From the NCBI GenBank assembly GCA_040881945.1, contig JBBECF010000108.1, positions 1-64,000 on the forward strand: a DNA stretch of 64,000 bases, in the 5' to 3' direction. Under the pieces are notes generated by a model. It ran no database searches. It was not told the DNA's origin and saw nothing but the letters and a program-made list of their open reading frames with translations. This DNA is from JBBECF01 sp040881945 (GTDB taxonomy: Bacteria > Pseudomonadota > Alphaproteobacteria > Dongiales > Dongiaceae). Positions 1 through 7,571 of the stretch are shown here, piece by piece (within the stretch, counting starts at the first letter, position 1; each line of letters begins with the position of its first letter). The position numbers were made by a program, and so were the translations under genes.

Positions 1-1
1 C

Positions 2-223
2 TACTTCGTCGCCATCGCCGACGCCGGGCAGACGATCCTGGTGCGCGAAAGCTTCGACGCGACGATCGAATTTCCCGGCAACAAGACCCAGGCCGGGGTC
101 GTCGAGGAGCTGGAACAGCACATCCCCTTGGGCGCCGACGAGCCGGGCGCGGGCTATGTGATCTATGTCGGATTCGTGCTGACGCCCGACGAGGTTGCCT
201 ACAACCGTCAGAACAGTCGTTGA
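2..223 (+). CDS. C-terminal end of a hypothetical protein (partial)
   Basis: The window opens inside this gene, and 73 codons remain before the TGA at 221-223. The visible part has no enzyme motif. It has alternating beta-like stretches and ends VGFVLTPDEVAYNRQNSR. I recall similar tails in uncharacterised alphaproteobacterial envelope proteins, but that is memory and not proof. No signal peptide can be judged because the N-terminus is missing. The gene reads towards the glycine-cleavage operon, about 110 bases before the riboswitch. A GC-rich inverted repeat near 271-287 could end its transcript but lacks a T-tract. Confidence 0.6.
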   Translation, partial: YFVAIADAGQTILVRESFDATIEFPGNKTQAGVVEELEQHIPLGADEPGAGYVIYVGFVLTPDEVAYNRQNSR

Positions 224-330
224 ACGGCGAAGGCGTCGGCGAGGTCGTCCCCGGCAATTCGGGACGTCGTGCGTTTTCCGGCTTGACCGGGCCGGCCGGT
301 CCGGGGAAGCTGGCCGGCAAGCTCGTTACC

Positions 331-547
331 CCGCGCGGGAGAGACCGGCCTTTGACGGCCGGCGCCGAAGGAGCAACCGCCCCGGAAACTCTCAGGCAGA
401 AGGACCGCGCCGGGGGGAGCGCTCTGGAAAGCAGGTGGCGGCCGAGAACCCGGCCGCCGGCCTCACCGAAGGGGTAAACCGCGACGGGCCCGGACGCGAA
501 TCAGGGCCGGCGGCGAATCTTTCAGGTCCGAGGACAGAGGGGGCAGG
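331..547 (+). promoter_or_regulatory. Tandem glycine riboswitch
   Basis: Two glycine aptamers lie in tandem before gcvT. Aptamer 1 (about 331-407) has the conserved block GCCGAAGGAGCAA, then ACTCTCAGGCAGAAGGACC. Aptamer 2 (about 421-547) has CACCGAAGGGGTAAACC, then TCTTTCAGGTCCGAGGACAG. The short linker matches the usual two-aptamer layout. Glycine binding in this class normally turns on the glycine cleavage operon. The remaining 55 bases before the gcvT start would hold the expression platform. No T-rich terminator is visible, so control may act at translation by masking the GGAGG at 591-595. Confidence 0.93.
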
Positions 548-602
548 CGGCGCGCGGTGGCGCGTCGGCCGCGACCCGTTCGATCCGTCCGGAGGGCTAA
601 GG

Positions 603-1721
603 GTGAGCGAACTACCCCTGAAACGCACGCCGCTCCACGCCCTGCATGTGGAGCTGGGCGCCCGGCTCGTGCCGTTCGCCGGCTATGAAATGCCGGTGCA
701 ATACCCCGCCGGCATCCTCGCCGAGCACCTGCACACCCGCGCCGCGGCCGGCCTGTTCGACGTCTCCCATATGGGACAGGTCCGGCTTTCGGCGGATGGC
801 GGCGCGGCCGCCGCCGCGGCGGCGCTGGAGACGCTGGTGCCGGGCGACATTCGCGGCCTGGCGCCGTCCGGGCAGCGCTATACCCTGTTCACCGACGCGG
901 CCGGCGGCATTCTCGACGACCTCATGGCGATCAACGCCGGCGATCATCTGTTCCTGATCGTCAACGCCGCCTGCAAGACGCAAGACCTTGCCCATCTGCG
1001 GGCCGGCCTCGCCGGCCGCTGCGCGGTGACCGAGCTCGGCGACCGCGCGCTGCTGGCGCTGCAAGGTCCGGCAGCGGCGGCGGTCCTCGGCCGCTTCGCC
1101 AAGGCGGCCCTGTCCATGCGCTTCATGTCGGCGGCCGAGCTCGCGATCGACGGCGTCACCTGCTTCGTGTCGCGCTCCGGCTATACCGGCGAGGACGGCT
1201 ACGAGCTGTCGGTCCCGGCGGCGGCGGCGGAGCGGCTGGCGCGGCGCCTGCTCGCCGAGCCCGAAGTCGCGCCGGTCGGCCTCGGCGCCCGCGATACGCT
1301 GCGCCTCGAGGCGGGCTTGTGCCTGTACGGCCAGGACATCGACGCCACGACGACGCCGGTCGAGGCGGGGCTGTCCTGGACGATTCCGCCGCGCCGCCGG
1401 GCCGAGGGCGGATTCCCCGGCGCCGACGTCATCCTGGCACAGCTGCGCGACGGCCCGGCGCGCCGGCGCGTCGGCATCCGTCCCGAGGGCCGCGCCCCGG
1501 CGCGCGCCCATGACGGAATCGCCGACGCCGCCGGCCGGCGCATCGGCGAGATCGCCAGCGGCGGCTTCGGGCCGACCGTCGGCGGCCCCATCGCCATGGG
1601 CTATGTCGAAGCCGGCCACGCCGCGGTCGGCACCCCGCTGCAACTCATGGTGCGCGGCAAGGCGTTGCCGGCGAAGGTGGCGAAGCTGCCGTTCGTGGCG
1701 CACCGTTACCACCGCCCCTGA
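603..1721 (+). CDS. gcvT: Aminomethyltransferase, glycine cleavage system T protein
   Basis: T protein transfers the methylene carbon from the aminomethyl-lipoyl arm of GcvH to tetrahydrofolate and releases ammonia. It is 372 aa, normal for the family. The N-terminal block LVPFAGYEMPVQY and the block VSHMGQ are typical of GcvT folate-binding domains. SRSGYTGEDGYEL and RDTLRLEAGLCLYGQDID are the usual C-terminal-half signatures. I chose the GTG at 603 because GGAGG lies 7 bases upstream and translation then begins just before the conserved LKRTPLH start. The frame stays open further upstream only through the riboswitch. It is the first gene of gcvT-gcvH-gcvPA-gcvPB, controlled by the glycine riboswitch. 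Confidence 0.97.
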   Translation: MSELPLKRTPLHALHVELGARLVPFAGYEMPVQYPAGILAEHLHTRAAAGLFDVSHMGQVRLSADGGAAAAAAALETLVPGDIRGLAPSGQRYTLFTDAAGGILDDLMAINAGDHLFLIVNAACKTQDLAHLRAGLAGRCAVTELGDRALLALQGPAAAAVLGRFAKAALSMRFMSAAELAIDGVTCFVSRSGYTGEDGYELSVPAAAAERLARRLLAEPEVAPVGLGARDTLRLEAGLCLYGQDIDATTTPVEAGLSWTIPPRRRAEGGFPGADVILAQLRDGPARRRVGIRPEGRAPARAHDGIADAAGRRIGEIASGGFGPTVGGPIAMGYVEAGHAAVGTPLQLMVRGKALPAKVAKLPFVAHRYHRP

Positions 1722-1733
1722 AGGGAACAACCG

Positions 1734-2111
1734 ATGAGCGACATCCGATATACCGAAGAGCACGAATGGATCCGCGTCGACGGCGACGTCGGCACCGTCG
1801 GCATCAGCGCCTACGCGCAGGAACAGCTCGGCGACGTCGTCTATGTCGAATTGCCGGCGCGCGGCCGCCGCGTCGAGCGCGGCAAGGAGATGGCGGTCGT
1901 CGAATCGGTCAAGGCGGCGAGCGAGACCTACGCCCCGGCCAGCGGCGAGGTGATCGAGGTCAACGACAAGCTGACCGCCGAGCCGGGCACGGTGAACGCC
2001 GACGCGCTCGGCGCCGGCTGGCTCGTCAAGATCAGGCTGTCCGATCCCGCCGAGATCGACAAGCTGATGGACGCGGCCGCCTACAAGAAATACGTCGCGG
2101 GGTTGCATTGA
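1734..2111 (+). CDS. gcvH: Glycine cleavage system H protein
   Basis: H protein is the lipoylated shuttle that carries the aminomethyl group from the P protein to the T protein and electrons to the L protein. It is 125 aa, the expected size. The lipoyl-lysine is K60 in the block VVESVKAASETYAP, and the N-terminus YTEEHEWIRVDGD is diagnostic. The start lies 12 bases after the gcvT stop. Its TGA overlaps the ATG of gcvPA (TGATG at 2109-2113), which points to translational coupling. Confidence 0.98.
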   Translation: MSDIRYTEEHEWIRVDGDVGTVGISAYAQEQLGDVVYVELPARGRRVERGKEMAVVESVKAASETYAPASGEVIEVNDKLTAEPGTVNADALGAGWLVKIRLSDPAEIDKLMDAAAYKKYVAGLH

Positions 2112-3454
2112 TGCGCTATCTGCCGCTGACCGAAGCCGATCGGCGCGCCATGCTGGCGCGCATCGGCGCGCCGTCGATCGACAGCCTGTTCCGCGACGTG
2201 CCCGAGGCGGCGCGCCTGGCCAAGCCGCTCGACCTGCCCGCCCATCAGGGCGAGCTCGAGGTCGAACGGCGGATCGCCGCCCTGGCCGCGAAGAACCTGG
2301 GGACCGGCCGCGCGCCCTCGTTCCTCGGCGCCGGCGCCTATCGCCACCACCTGCCCGCCGCCGTCGATCACCTGATCCAGCGCGGCGAGTTTCTTACCTC
2401 CTACACGCCCTACCAGCCCGAGGTGACCCAGGGCACGCTGCAATATCTCTTCGAGTTCCAGACCCAGGTGGCGTTGCTGACCGGCATGGACGTGGCCAAC
2501 GCCTCGATGTACGACGGCGCGACGGCGACCGCCGAGGCGGTGCTGATGGCGCAGCGCGTGACCCGGCGCGGCCGAGCGGTGCTGTCGGGCGGCCTGCATC
2601 CGCACTACCGCGAGATCACGAAGACCCATGCCCGGCTGCTCGGCCTCGACATCGCCGCGGCCGCGCCCGACCCCGGCGGCGCCGAAGACCTCGCCGCGAT
2701 GGTCGACGCCGACACGGCTTGCGTCGTCGTGCAGTATCCGAGCTTCTTCGGCCAGGTCCGCGACCTGCGCAAACTGGCCGAGGCGTGCCGCGCCGCCGGC
2801 GCCCTGCTCGTGGTCGCGGTCGGCGAGGTCGTAGCGCTCGGCGCCCTCGTGCCGCCCGGCGCGATGGGCGCCGACATCGTCACCGCCGAAGGCCAGTCGC
2901 TCGGCAATTCCTTGAGCTTCGGCGGTCCCTATGTCGGGTTGTTCGCGACCCGCGACCGCTACGTGCGCCAGATGCCCGGGCGCCTGACCGGCGAGACCGT
3001 CGATGCCGACGGGCGGCGCGGCTGGGTGCTGACGCTGTCGACCCGCGAGCAGCACATCCGGCGCGAGAAGGCGACCAGCAACATCTGCACGAACTCGGGG
3101 CTGTGCGCGCTCGCCTTCACCATCCATCTGGCGCTGTTGGGCGAAGCCGGGTTCACCCGGCTGGCGGCGCTCAATCATGCGACGGCCGTGCGCCTCGCCG
3201 AGCGGCTTGGCGATGTCGCCGGCGTCGAGGTCGTCAACGACAGCTTCTTCAACGAGTTCACGGTGCGGTTGCGGCGCCCGGCGGCGGCGGTCGTGGACGC
3301 GCTCGCCGAACGCGGCGTCCTCGGCGGCGTGCCGCTGTCGCGGTTCTATCCGGACGACGCGGCGCTCGCGCCCTTGATGCTGGTGGCGGCGACCGAAACC
3401 AATAGCGACGCCGACATCGACGCCCTGGTCGGCGCCCTGCGCGAGGTGCTGTAG
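2111..3454 (+). CDS. gcvPA: Glycine decarboxylase subunit 1 (P protein alpha)
   Basis: This is subunit 1 of the two-subunit, PLP-dependent glycine dehydrogenase (decarboxylating). The P protein decarboxylates glycine and loads the aminomethyl group onto GcvH. It is 447 aa, the usual size. Characteristic blocks are FLGAGAYRHHLPAAVDHL near residue 75, TSYTPYQPEVTQGTLQ and ANASMYDGATATAEA. The C-terminal NICTNSGLCALA is also typical. Subunit 1 lacks the PLP-binding lysine, which is in GcvPB. The ATG overlaps the gcvH stop and gcvPB begins directly after the TAG. The split P protein is the form common in Rhodospirillales, in contrast to the single-chain E. coli form. Confidence 0.97.
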   Translation: MRYLPLTEADRRAMLARIGAPSIDSLFRDVPEAARLAKPLDLPAHQGELEVERRIAALAAKNLGTGRAPSFLGAGAYRHHLPAAVDHLIQRGEFLTSYTPYQPEVTQGTLQYLFEFQTQVALLTGMDVANASMYDGATATAEAVLMAQRVTRRGRAVLSGGLHPHYREITKTHARLLGLDIAAAAPDPGGAEDLAAMVDADTACVVVQYPSFFGQVRDLRKLAEACRAAGALLVVAVGEVVALGALVPPGAMGADIVTAEGQSLGNSLSFGGPYVGLFATRDRYVRQMPGRLTGETVDADGRRGWVLTLSTREQHIRREKATSNICTNSGLCALAFTIHLALLGEAGFTRLAALNHATAVRLAERLGDVAGVEVVNDSFFNEFTVRLRRPAAAVVDALAERGVLGGVPLSRFYPDDAALAPLMLVAATETNSDADIDALVGALREVL

Positions 3455-4984
3455 ATGGCGCCCGATCCGGTGACCGGGACATTCAGCGGCCATCGCGGCC
3501 TGCAGCTCGAGGAGCCGTTGCTCTTCGAGCAGGACGCGAGCGGCCGGACCGGCGTCGATCTGCCCGAGCCGCCGGCGGTGCAGGACCGCCTCAATGGCCT
3601 TCGCCGGCAGGGACCGATCGGCCTGCCGGGCCTCAGCGAGCCGCAGGTCGTGCGCCACTACACGCGGCTCAGCCAGAAGAACTACGCCATCGACATGGGG
3701 CTATACCCGCTCGGCTCCTGCACCATGAAGCACAATCCGCGGCTGAACGAGAAGCTGGCGCGGCTGCCGGGGCTGGGCGATCTGCACCCGATGCAGCCGC
3801 TTGGCACCGTGCAGGGCGCGCTCGAATTGATCGACACCCTGGCGACCTGGCTGAAGACGCTGACCGGCATGCCGGCCGTCGCGATGTCGCCGGCGGCCGG
3901 CGCCCATGGCGAGCTGTGCGGGGTCATGACGATACGCGCGGCGCTCGCCGACCGCGGCGATCCGCGCCGGCGCATCCTGGTGCCGGAATCGGCGCATGGC
4001 ACCAATCCGGCGACGGCGGCGGCCTGCGGCTATGCCGTCGAGGCGATCCCGGCGAACGCGCGCGGCCGCGTCGATCTCGCGGCGTTCAAGGCGAAGCTCG
4101 GCGGGGACGTCGCCGGGATCATGATCACCAACCCCAACACCTGCGGCCTGTTCGAGAACGACATGCTCGAGATCGCCGAGGCGGTGCACGGCATCGGCGG
4201 CTTTCTCTACTGCGACGGCGCCAACTTCAACGCCATCGTCGGCCGCGTCCGCCCCGGCGACCTCGGCATCGACTGCATGCACCTGAACCTGCACAAGACC
4301 TTCTCGACGCCGCATGGCGGCGGCGGCCCCGGCAGCGGCCCGGTCGTGCTGTCGCGGGACCTCGCGCCCTACGCGCCGCTGCCCTTCGTGGTGCATGGGC
4401 CGGACGGCTTCGCGCTGGTCGAGCACGACCACGGTGCGGGCGCGACCGGCAAGGCGTTCGGCCGGCTCAAGGGCTTCCACGGACAGATGGGCATGTTCGT
4501 GCGCGCGCTCGCCTACATGATGAGCCACGGCGCCGACGGGCTGCGCCAGGCCTCGGGCGACGCCGTGCTCAATGCGAACTACCTGTTGGCCAGCCTCCAG
4601 GACGAGTTGTCGCCGGCCTTCCCCGGCCCGTGCATGCACGAGGTGCTGTTCGACGACGAGTTCCTGAAGGACACCGGCGTCGCCACGCTCGACTTCGCCA
4701 AGGCGCTGATCGACGAGGGCTATCACCCGATGACCATGTACTTCCCGCTGGTCGTGCACGGCGCCCTCCTGGTCGAGCCGACCGAGAGCGAAAGCAAGGA
4801 TTCCCTCGACCGCTTCGTCGCCGTCATGCGCGCCCTGGCGGCGCGCGCCAAGTCCGGCGACGCCGCCTACTTCCACGACGCCCCGCGCCTCACCCCACGC
4901 CGCCGCCTCGACGAGACCGCGGCCGCGCGCCACCCGGTCCTGCGCTGGCGCCCGCCGGAGCCCATGGGCGAGGCGGCGGAGTAG
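3455..4984 (+). CDS. gcvPB: Glycine decarboxylase subunit 2 (P protein beta)
   Basis: This is the PLP-carrying subunit of the split glycine decarboxylase. It is 509 aa. The PLP Schiff-base lysine is predicted at K281 in NLHKTFSTPHGGGGPGSGP, the glycine-rich PLP loop of the family. Other signatures are YPLGSCTMKHNPRLNE near residue 88, ESAHGTNPATAAACGY and ITNPNTCGLFE. The ATG directly abuts the gcvPA stop, so the two subunits are probably made in equal amounts. It closes the gcv operon. About 80 bases separate it from the HicAB locus. Confidence 0.97.
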   Translation: MAPDPVTGTFSGHRGLQLEEPLLFEQDASGRTGVDLPEPPAVQDRLNGLRRQGPIGLPGLSEPQVVRHYTRLSQKNYAIDMGLYPLGSCTMKHNPRLNEKLARLPGLGDLHPMQPLGTVQGALELIDTLATWLKTLTGMPAVAMSPAAGAHGELCGVMTIRAALADRGDPRRRILVPESAHGTNPATAAACGYAVEAIPANARGRVDLAAFKAKLGGDVAGIMITNPNTCGLFENDMLEIAEAVHGIGGFLYCDGANFNAIVGRVRPGDLGIDCMHLNLHKTFSTPHGGGGPGSGPVVLSRDLAPYAPLPFVVHGPDGFALVEHDHGAGATGKAFGRLKGFHGQMGMFVRALAYMMSHGADGLRQASGDAVLNANYLLASLQDELSPAFPGPCMHEVLFDDEFLKDTGVATLDFAKALIDEGYHPMTMYFPLVVHGALLVEPTESESKDSLDRFVAVMRALAARAKSGDAAYFHDAPRLTPRRRLDETAAARHPVLRWRPPEPMGEAAE

Positions 4985-5025
4985 GGGCGGCGCCGCATTG
5001 TCTGCTCACCGTGGGCCGGCGATGC

Positions 5026-5054
5026 TTGACCTTCGGGCGAAAACGCCCGACGAT
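5026..5054 (+). promoter_or_regulatory. Putative hicAB promoter with palindromic operator in its spacer
   Basis: A -35-like TTGACC (5026-5031) is followed after 17 bases by a -10-like GACGAT (5049-5054). The spacer holds a perfect 7-bp inverted repeat, TCGGGCG-AAAA-CGCCCGA (5033-5050). A palindrome across a toxin-antitoxin promoter is where a HicB helix-turn-helix would be expected to bind. The same hairpin could instead end the gcv transcript, but no T-tract follows it. Site and role are inference. Confidence 0.4.
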
Positions 5055-5062
5055 GTCTCACG

Positions 5063-5278
5063 ATGAGAGGCGCCGACTTCATTCGCAAGGTGTAGAAGCT
5101 TGCGAAGGCGCGCGGAGCGCTCTGCCGCTTCGAGGCGACTCGCGGCAAAGGCAGCCATGGAACGCTCTATCTCGAAAACAGACGGACTATCGTGCCAAAT
5201 CCGACCAGGGAGCTGAAAACCGGCACCCTGCATGCGATGCTCAAACAACTCGGGATTACCCTTGATGACCTGCGATAG
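5063..5278 (+). pseudogene. hicA: HicA-type mRNA interferase, inactivated by an in-frame amber codon
   Basis: Reading from the ATG at 5063 gives MRGADFIRKV, then TAG at 5093-5095, then about 60 more uninterrupted HicA-like codons to the TAG at 5276-5278. The downstream part has the HicA core RGKGSHGTLYL with its catalytic histidine and ends GTLHAMLKQLGITLDDLR. Total length (71 positions) and frame fit a normal HicA. One base change, most simply C to T in a CAG codon, explains the defect. No good internal start follows the stop. HicA is a double-stranded-RNA-binding-domain RNase that cleaves mRNA. Here only amber suppression would restore it. The intact antitoxin gene follows 12 bases later. 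Confidence 0.88.
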
Positions 5279-5290
5279 GGACAGCCTGAC

Positions 5291-5746
5291 ATGAGCGCCT
5301 CCCGTTTCGTATTCCCCGCCAAGCTGACGCCCGCCCGCAAGATGGCGCCTGGCGAAAGCGGATTCGTTGTCACGTTCCGTAACCTGCCGGAAGCGATCAC
5401 GCAGGGCGAGGACGTGACCGACGCGCTGGCACAGGCAGCCGATTGCCTGGAAGAAGCGATCGCCACTCGCATCGAGAACGGCGACGACGTTCCGGTCCCG
5501 TCGCGCCCGGCGCGGGGCGAGCGGCCGGTGGCGTTGTCGGCGCAGATGGCGGCGAAGGCGGCGCTCTATCTTGCCATGGGCGAGGCCCGGATCGGGAAGA
5601 GCGAATTGGCGCGGCGCCTCGGCTGCGACGAGAAGGACGTGCGCCGGCTGCTCGACCCGCGCTACGGCTCGAAATTGCCTAAGATCGAGGCGGCGCTCGC
5701 CGCCCTCGGCAAGCGGCTGGAGATCGTCGTCCATGACGCCGCATGA
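5291..5746 (+). CDS. hicB: HicB-family antitoxin
   Basis: HicB antitoxins bind and neutralise HicA and repress their own promoter. This 151-aa protein has both usual parts. The N-terminal degenerate RNase-H-like domain (about residues 5-60) contains GFVVTFRNLPEAITQGED. The C-terminal helix-turn-helix (about 85-135) contains IGKSELARRLGCDEKDVRRL. The reading frame is intact although the partner toxin upstream carries a stop codon, so the antitoxin appears to outlive the toxin. The last 14 bases overlap the start of the acetyltransferase gene. It may still act as a repressor or as an anti-addiction factor against other HicA proteins; that is inference. Confidence 0.92.
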   Translation: MSASRFVFPAKLTPARKMAPGESGFVVTFRNLPEAITQGEDVTDALAQAADCLEEAIATRIENGDDVPVPSRPARGERPVALSAQMAAKAALYLAMGEARIGKSELARRLGCDEKDVRRLLDPRYGSKLPKIEAALAALGKRLEIVVHDAA

Positions 5747-6254
5747 TGCCGCCGCATCGGTCGCGGCGGGCGTCTTGGTACGCCCCGCGACGCCCGCCGA
5801 CGCCGCGACGATCGTCGGCCTGGTGCGCGAGCTGGCGGAATTCGAGCGCGCGCCGGAGGGCAGCGTGAAGCTGACCGAGGCCGACATCCGGCGCGACGGC
5901 TTCGGGCCGGCGCCGCGCTTCGAGGCGCTGCTCGCCGAGATCGACGGCGCGGTCGAAGGGCTGGCGGTGTTCCTTCCCAACTGGTCGACCTGGGAGGGCC
6001 GCGCCGGCCTCTATGTCGAGGACCTGTACGTTCGCCCGCGGGCGCGTCGGCGCGGCGTCGGCCGGCGCCTGCTGGCCGAGATCGCGGCGCTGGCCGCGGC
6101 GCGCGGTTGCGTGCGCGTCGACCTCAACGTGCTCGACTGGAACCCGGCGCGGGCCTTCTACGAACGCCTCGGCGTCGGCGAGATGCGCGACTGGCGGCCC
6201 TATCGCCTGACCGGCGACGCCATCGCCCGCCTGGCCGCCGAGGCGAAGCGGTAG
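5733..6254 (+). CDS. GNAT-family N-acetyltransferase
   Basis: A 173-aa GCN5-related acetyltransferase, expected to move acetyl from acetyl-CoA to an amine. The acetyl-CoA pyrophosphate loop is seen as RPRARRRGVGRRLLAEIA (about residues 103-120, Q/RxxGxG/A type), after the beta strand GLYVEDLYV. The C-terminal DWNPARAFYERLG is typical of motif B. The sequence is close to the diamine (spermidine/thialysine-type) acetyltransferase branch, though substrate cannot be fixed from sequence. I chose the ATG at 5733, which overlaps the hicB end by 14 bases. The gene is convergent with atpF, with a gap of only 15 bases. Confidence 0.85.
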   Translation: MTPHDAAASVAAGVLVRPATPADAATIVGLVRELAEFERAPEGSVKLTEADIRRDGFGPAPRFEALLAEIDGAVEGLAVFLPNWSTWEGRAGLYVEDLYVRPRARRRGVGRRLLAEIAALAAARGCVRVDLNVLDWNPARAFYERLGVGEMRDWRPYRLTGDAIARLAAEAKR

Positions 6255-6269
6255 GCGGGCCGCGGCCGG

Positions 6270-6758
6270 TCAGTGCAGCTTCTTGTCGAGCTCGGCGACG
6301 GCGGCGTCGATCAGGGCGTCGGCGCGTCTGTCGTCGATCGTCTGGGCGAGCAACCGGGCGGCGGCGGCCAGCGCGATGTCCACCGTCTGGTTGCGCAGCT
6401 CGGCCAGGGCCTGCGCCTCGGCGCTCGCGATCTTGTCCATCGCCATCCGTTCGCGCCGGGCGATCGCCGCGTCGAGTTGCACCGCCGCCTCGCGGCCCAG
6501 GCGCTCCGCCTCGCTCCGGGCATGGGCCAGGATGTCCTCGGCTTCTTTCAGCGCGTCGCGCTGCTTGCGCTGGTACTCGGCGAGCAGGTGCTGCGCCTCG
6601 TCGCGCAAGGCGCGCGCCTCGTCCAGATTGGCCTTGATGCGCGCGGCCCGGGCGTCGAGCCAGCCGTTGATGGCGCGCGACAGCGGTCGCGCCGTCGCGC
6701 CGACGAAGATGACGAAGGCGACCGCGACCCAGAACTCGGGCGAGCCGAGAAATTCCAT
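6270..6758 (-). CDS. atpF: ATP synthase F0 subunit b
   Basis: Subunit b forms one half of the peripheral stalk that holds F1 against F0. It is 162 aa: one N-terminal membrane helix (about residues 8-26, FWVAVAFVIFVGA) followed by a long, charged, alanine-rich helix ending LDKKLH. It is the last gene of the F0 operon. Its ATG overlaps the stop of the b' gene by one base. Two different b-type subunits forming a heterodimer is the rule in photosynthetic bacteria and Alphaproteobacteria. F1 genes are absent here, which fits their separate location in this class. Confidence 0.93.
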   Translation of the reverse strand: MEFLGSPEFWVAVAFVIFVGATARPLSRAINGWLDARAARIKANLDEARALRDEAQHLLAEYQRKQRDALKEAEDILAHARSEAERLGREAAVQLDAAIARRERMAMDKIASAEAQALAELRNQTVDIALAAAARLLAQTIDDRRADALIDAAVAELDKKLH

Positions 6759-7249
6759 CAGCCGCGCCTCTCGACCGCCGCCTCGATCGCCGCCCGGATG
6801 CGGTCGCCGGGCGGCTCGACGCCGATCAGCTTAACCACCGCCGCCGCCGCCACCTCCGCCGCCGCCGCCCGCAACTCGACGAGCGCCGCGGTCTTGGCCA
6901 CCGCGATGCGCGCCTCGGCGGCCCGGGTCTTCGTGGCCAGCTCGGCAACGATGGCACTGTCGCGCTTGGCGGCCTCGGCGGCGGCCACCGCCGCCGCCTT
7001 CCGCATCTCGGCCTGGGCGGCGCCGCGGGCCTCGGCCAGCGCCTTGTTGTAGGCGGCCAGGACCTCGTCCGCCTCGGCCTTCAGGCGGCCGGCCCTGTCC
7101 AAATCGTCCTCGATCCGCCGTTCGCGGTCCGCGAGCACGGCCGCGATGCCGGGCAACGCCACCCGCGCCATCAGCAGATAGAGGGCGACGAAGGTGATCG
7201 CCAGCCAGACGAGCTGCGGCGCGTAATCCGCGAATTCGAGCTGCGGCAT
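6758..7249 (-). CDS. atpF': ATP synthase F0 subunit b'
   Basis: This is the second peripheral-stalk subunit, pairing with b. It is 163 aa. It starts MPQLEFADYAPQLVWLAITF, a typical b' N-terminus, with one membrane helix at about residues 12-30. An alanine/glutamate-rich coiled coil then runs to the C-terminus. It sits between atpE and atpF, the standard order. Naming varies (atpF2, atpG or atpX). Confidence 0.93.
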   Translation of the reverse strand: MPQLEFADYAPQLVWLAITFVALYLLMARVALPGIAAVLADRERRIEDDLDRAGRLKAEADEVLAAYNKALAEARGAAQAEMRKAAAVAAAEAAKRDSAIVAELATKTRAAEARIAVAKTAALVELRAAAAEVAAAAVVKLIGVEPPGDRIRAAIEAAVERRG

Positions 7250-7258
7250 GGCGCTCGC

Positions 7259-7519
7259 TCAGAACACGAACAGCAGCAGCATCGCGATGACCAACGCGAA
7301 CAGCGCGATCGCCTCGGTCAGGGCGAAGCCGAGCAGCACGTTGCCGAACACCTTGGGCGCCGCCGCCGGGTTGCGCAGCGAACCGGCGACGAAATTGCCG
7401 AAGATGATGCCGATGCCGATGCCGACGCCGGCGAGCGCGATGGTGGCAAGGCCGGCGCCGAGCAGTTTCCCTGCTTCGGCAATGCCCTCGCCGAGCAGCC
7501 GAGCGGCTTCTGGTTCCAT
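7259..7519 (-). CDS. atpE: ATP synthase F0 subunit c
   Basis: Subunit c builds the rotating proton ring. It is 86 aa in two membrane helices: helix 1 AGLATIALAGVGIGIGIIFG and helix 2 VFGNVLLGFALTEAIALFAL, joined by the polar loop RNPAAAP. The essential carboxylate is the glutamate in ALTEAIALF. I chose the start MEPEAARLLG (ATG at 7519-7517), which gives the normal family length. The open frame extends upstream but would add residues unlike any c subunit. Confidence 0.96.
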   Translation of the reverse strand: MEPEAARLLGEGIAEAGKLLGAGLATIALAGVGIGIGIIFGNFVAGSLRNPAAAPKVFGNVLLGFALTEAIALFALVIAMLLLFVF

Positions 7520-7571
7520 GGTCGCGAACTCCCTCGTCTGATGTTGGTCCGTTGTCGGCCGACGCGCGGTC

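Noticed and set aside
271..300. Intrinsic terminator after the first partial gene
   Set aside because: There is an inverted repeat (GACCGG...CCGGTC) but no following T-tract, and the aptamer begins close by; not strong enough to annotate.
612..2108. Long open frame antisense to gcvT and gcvH
   Set aside because: GC-rich coding DNA leaves long open antisense frames; the product is arginine-rich without domains, and the plus strand carries certain gcv genes. The same holds for similar frames at 7575-10232, 29226-31247, 31388-32812 and 53592-56012.
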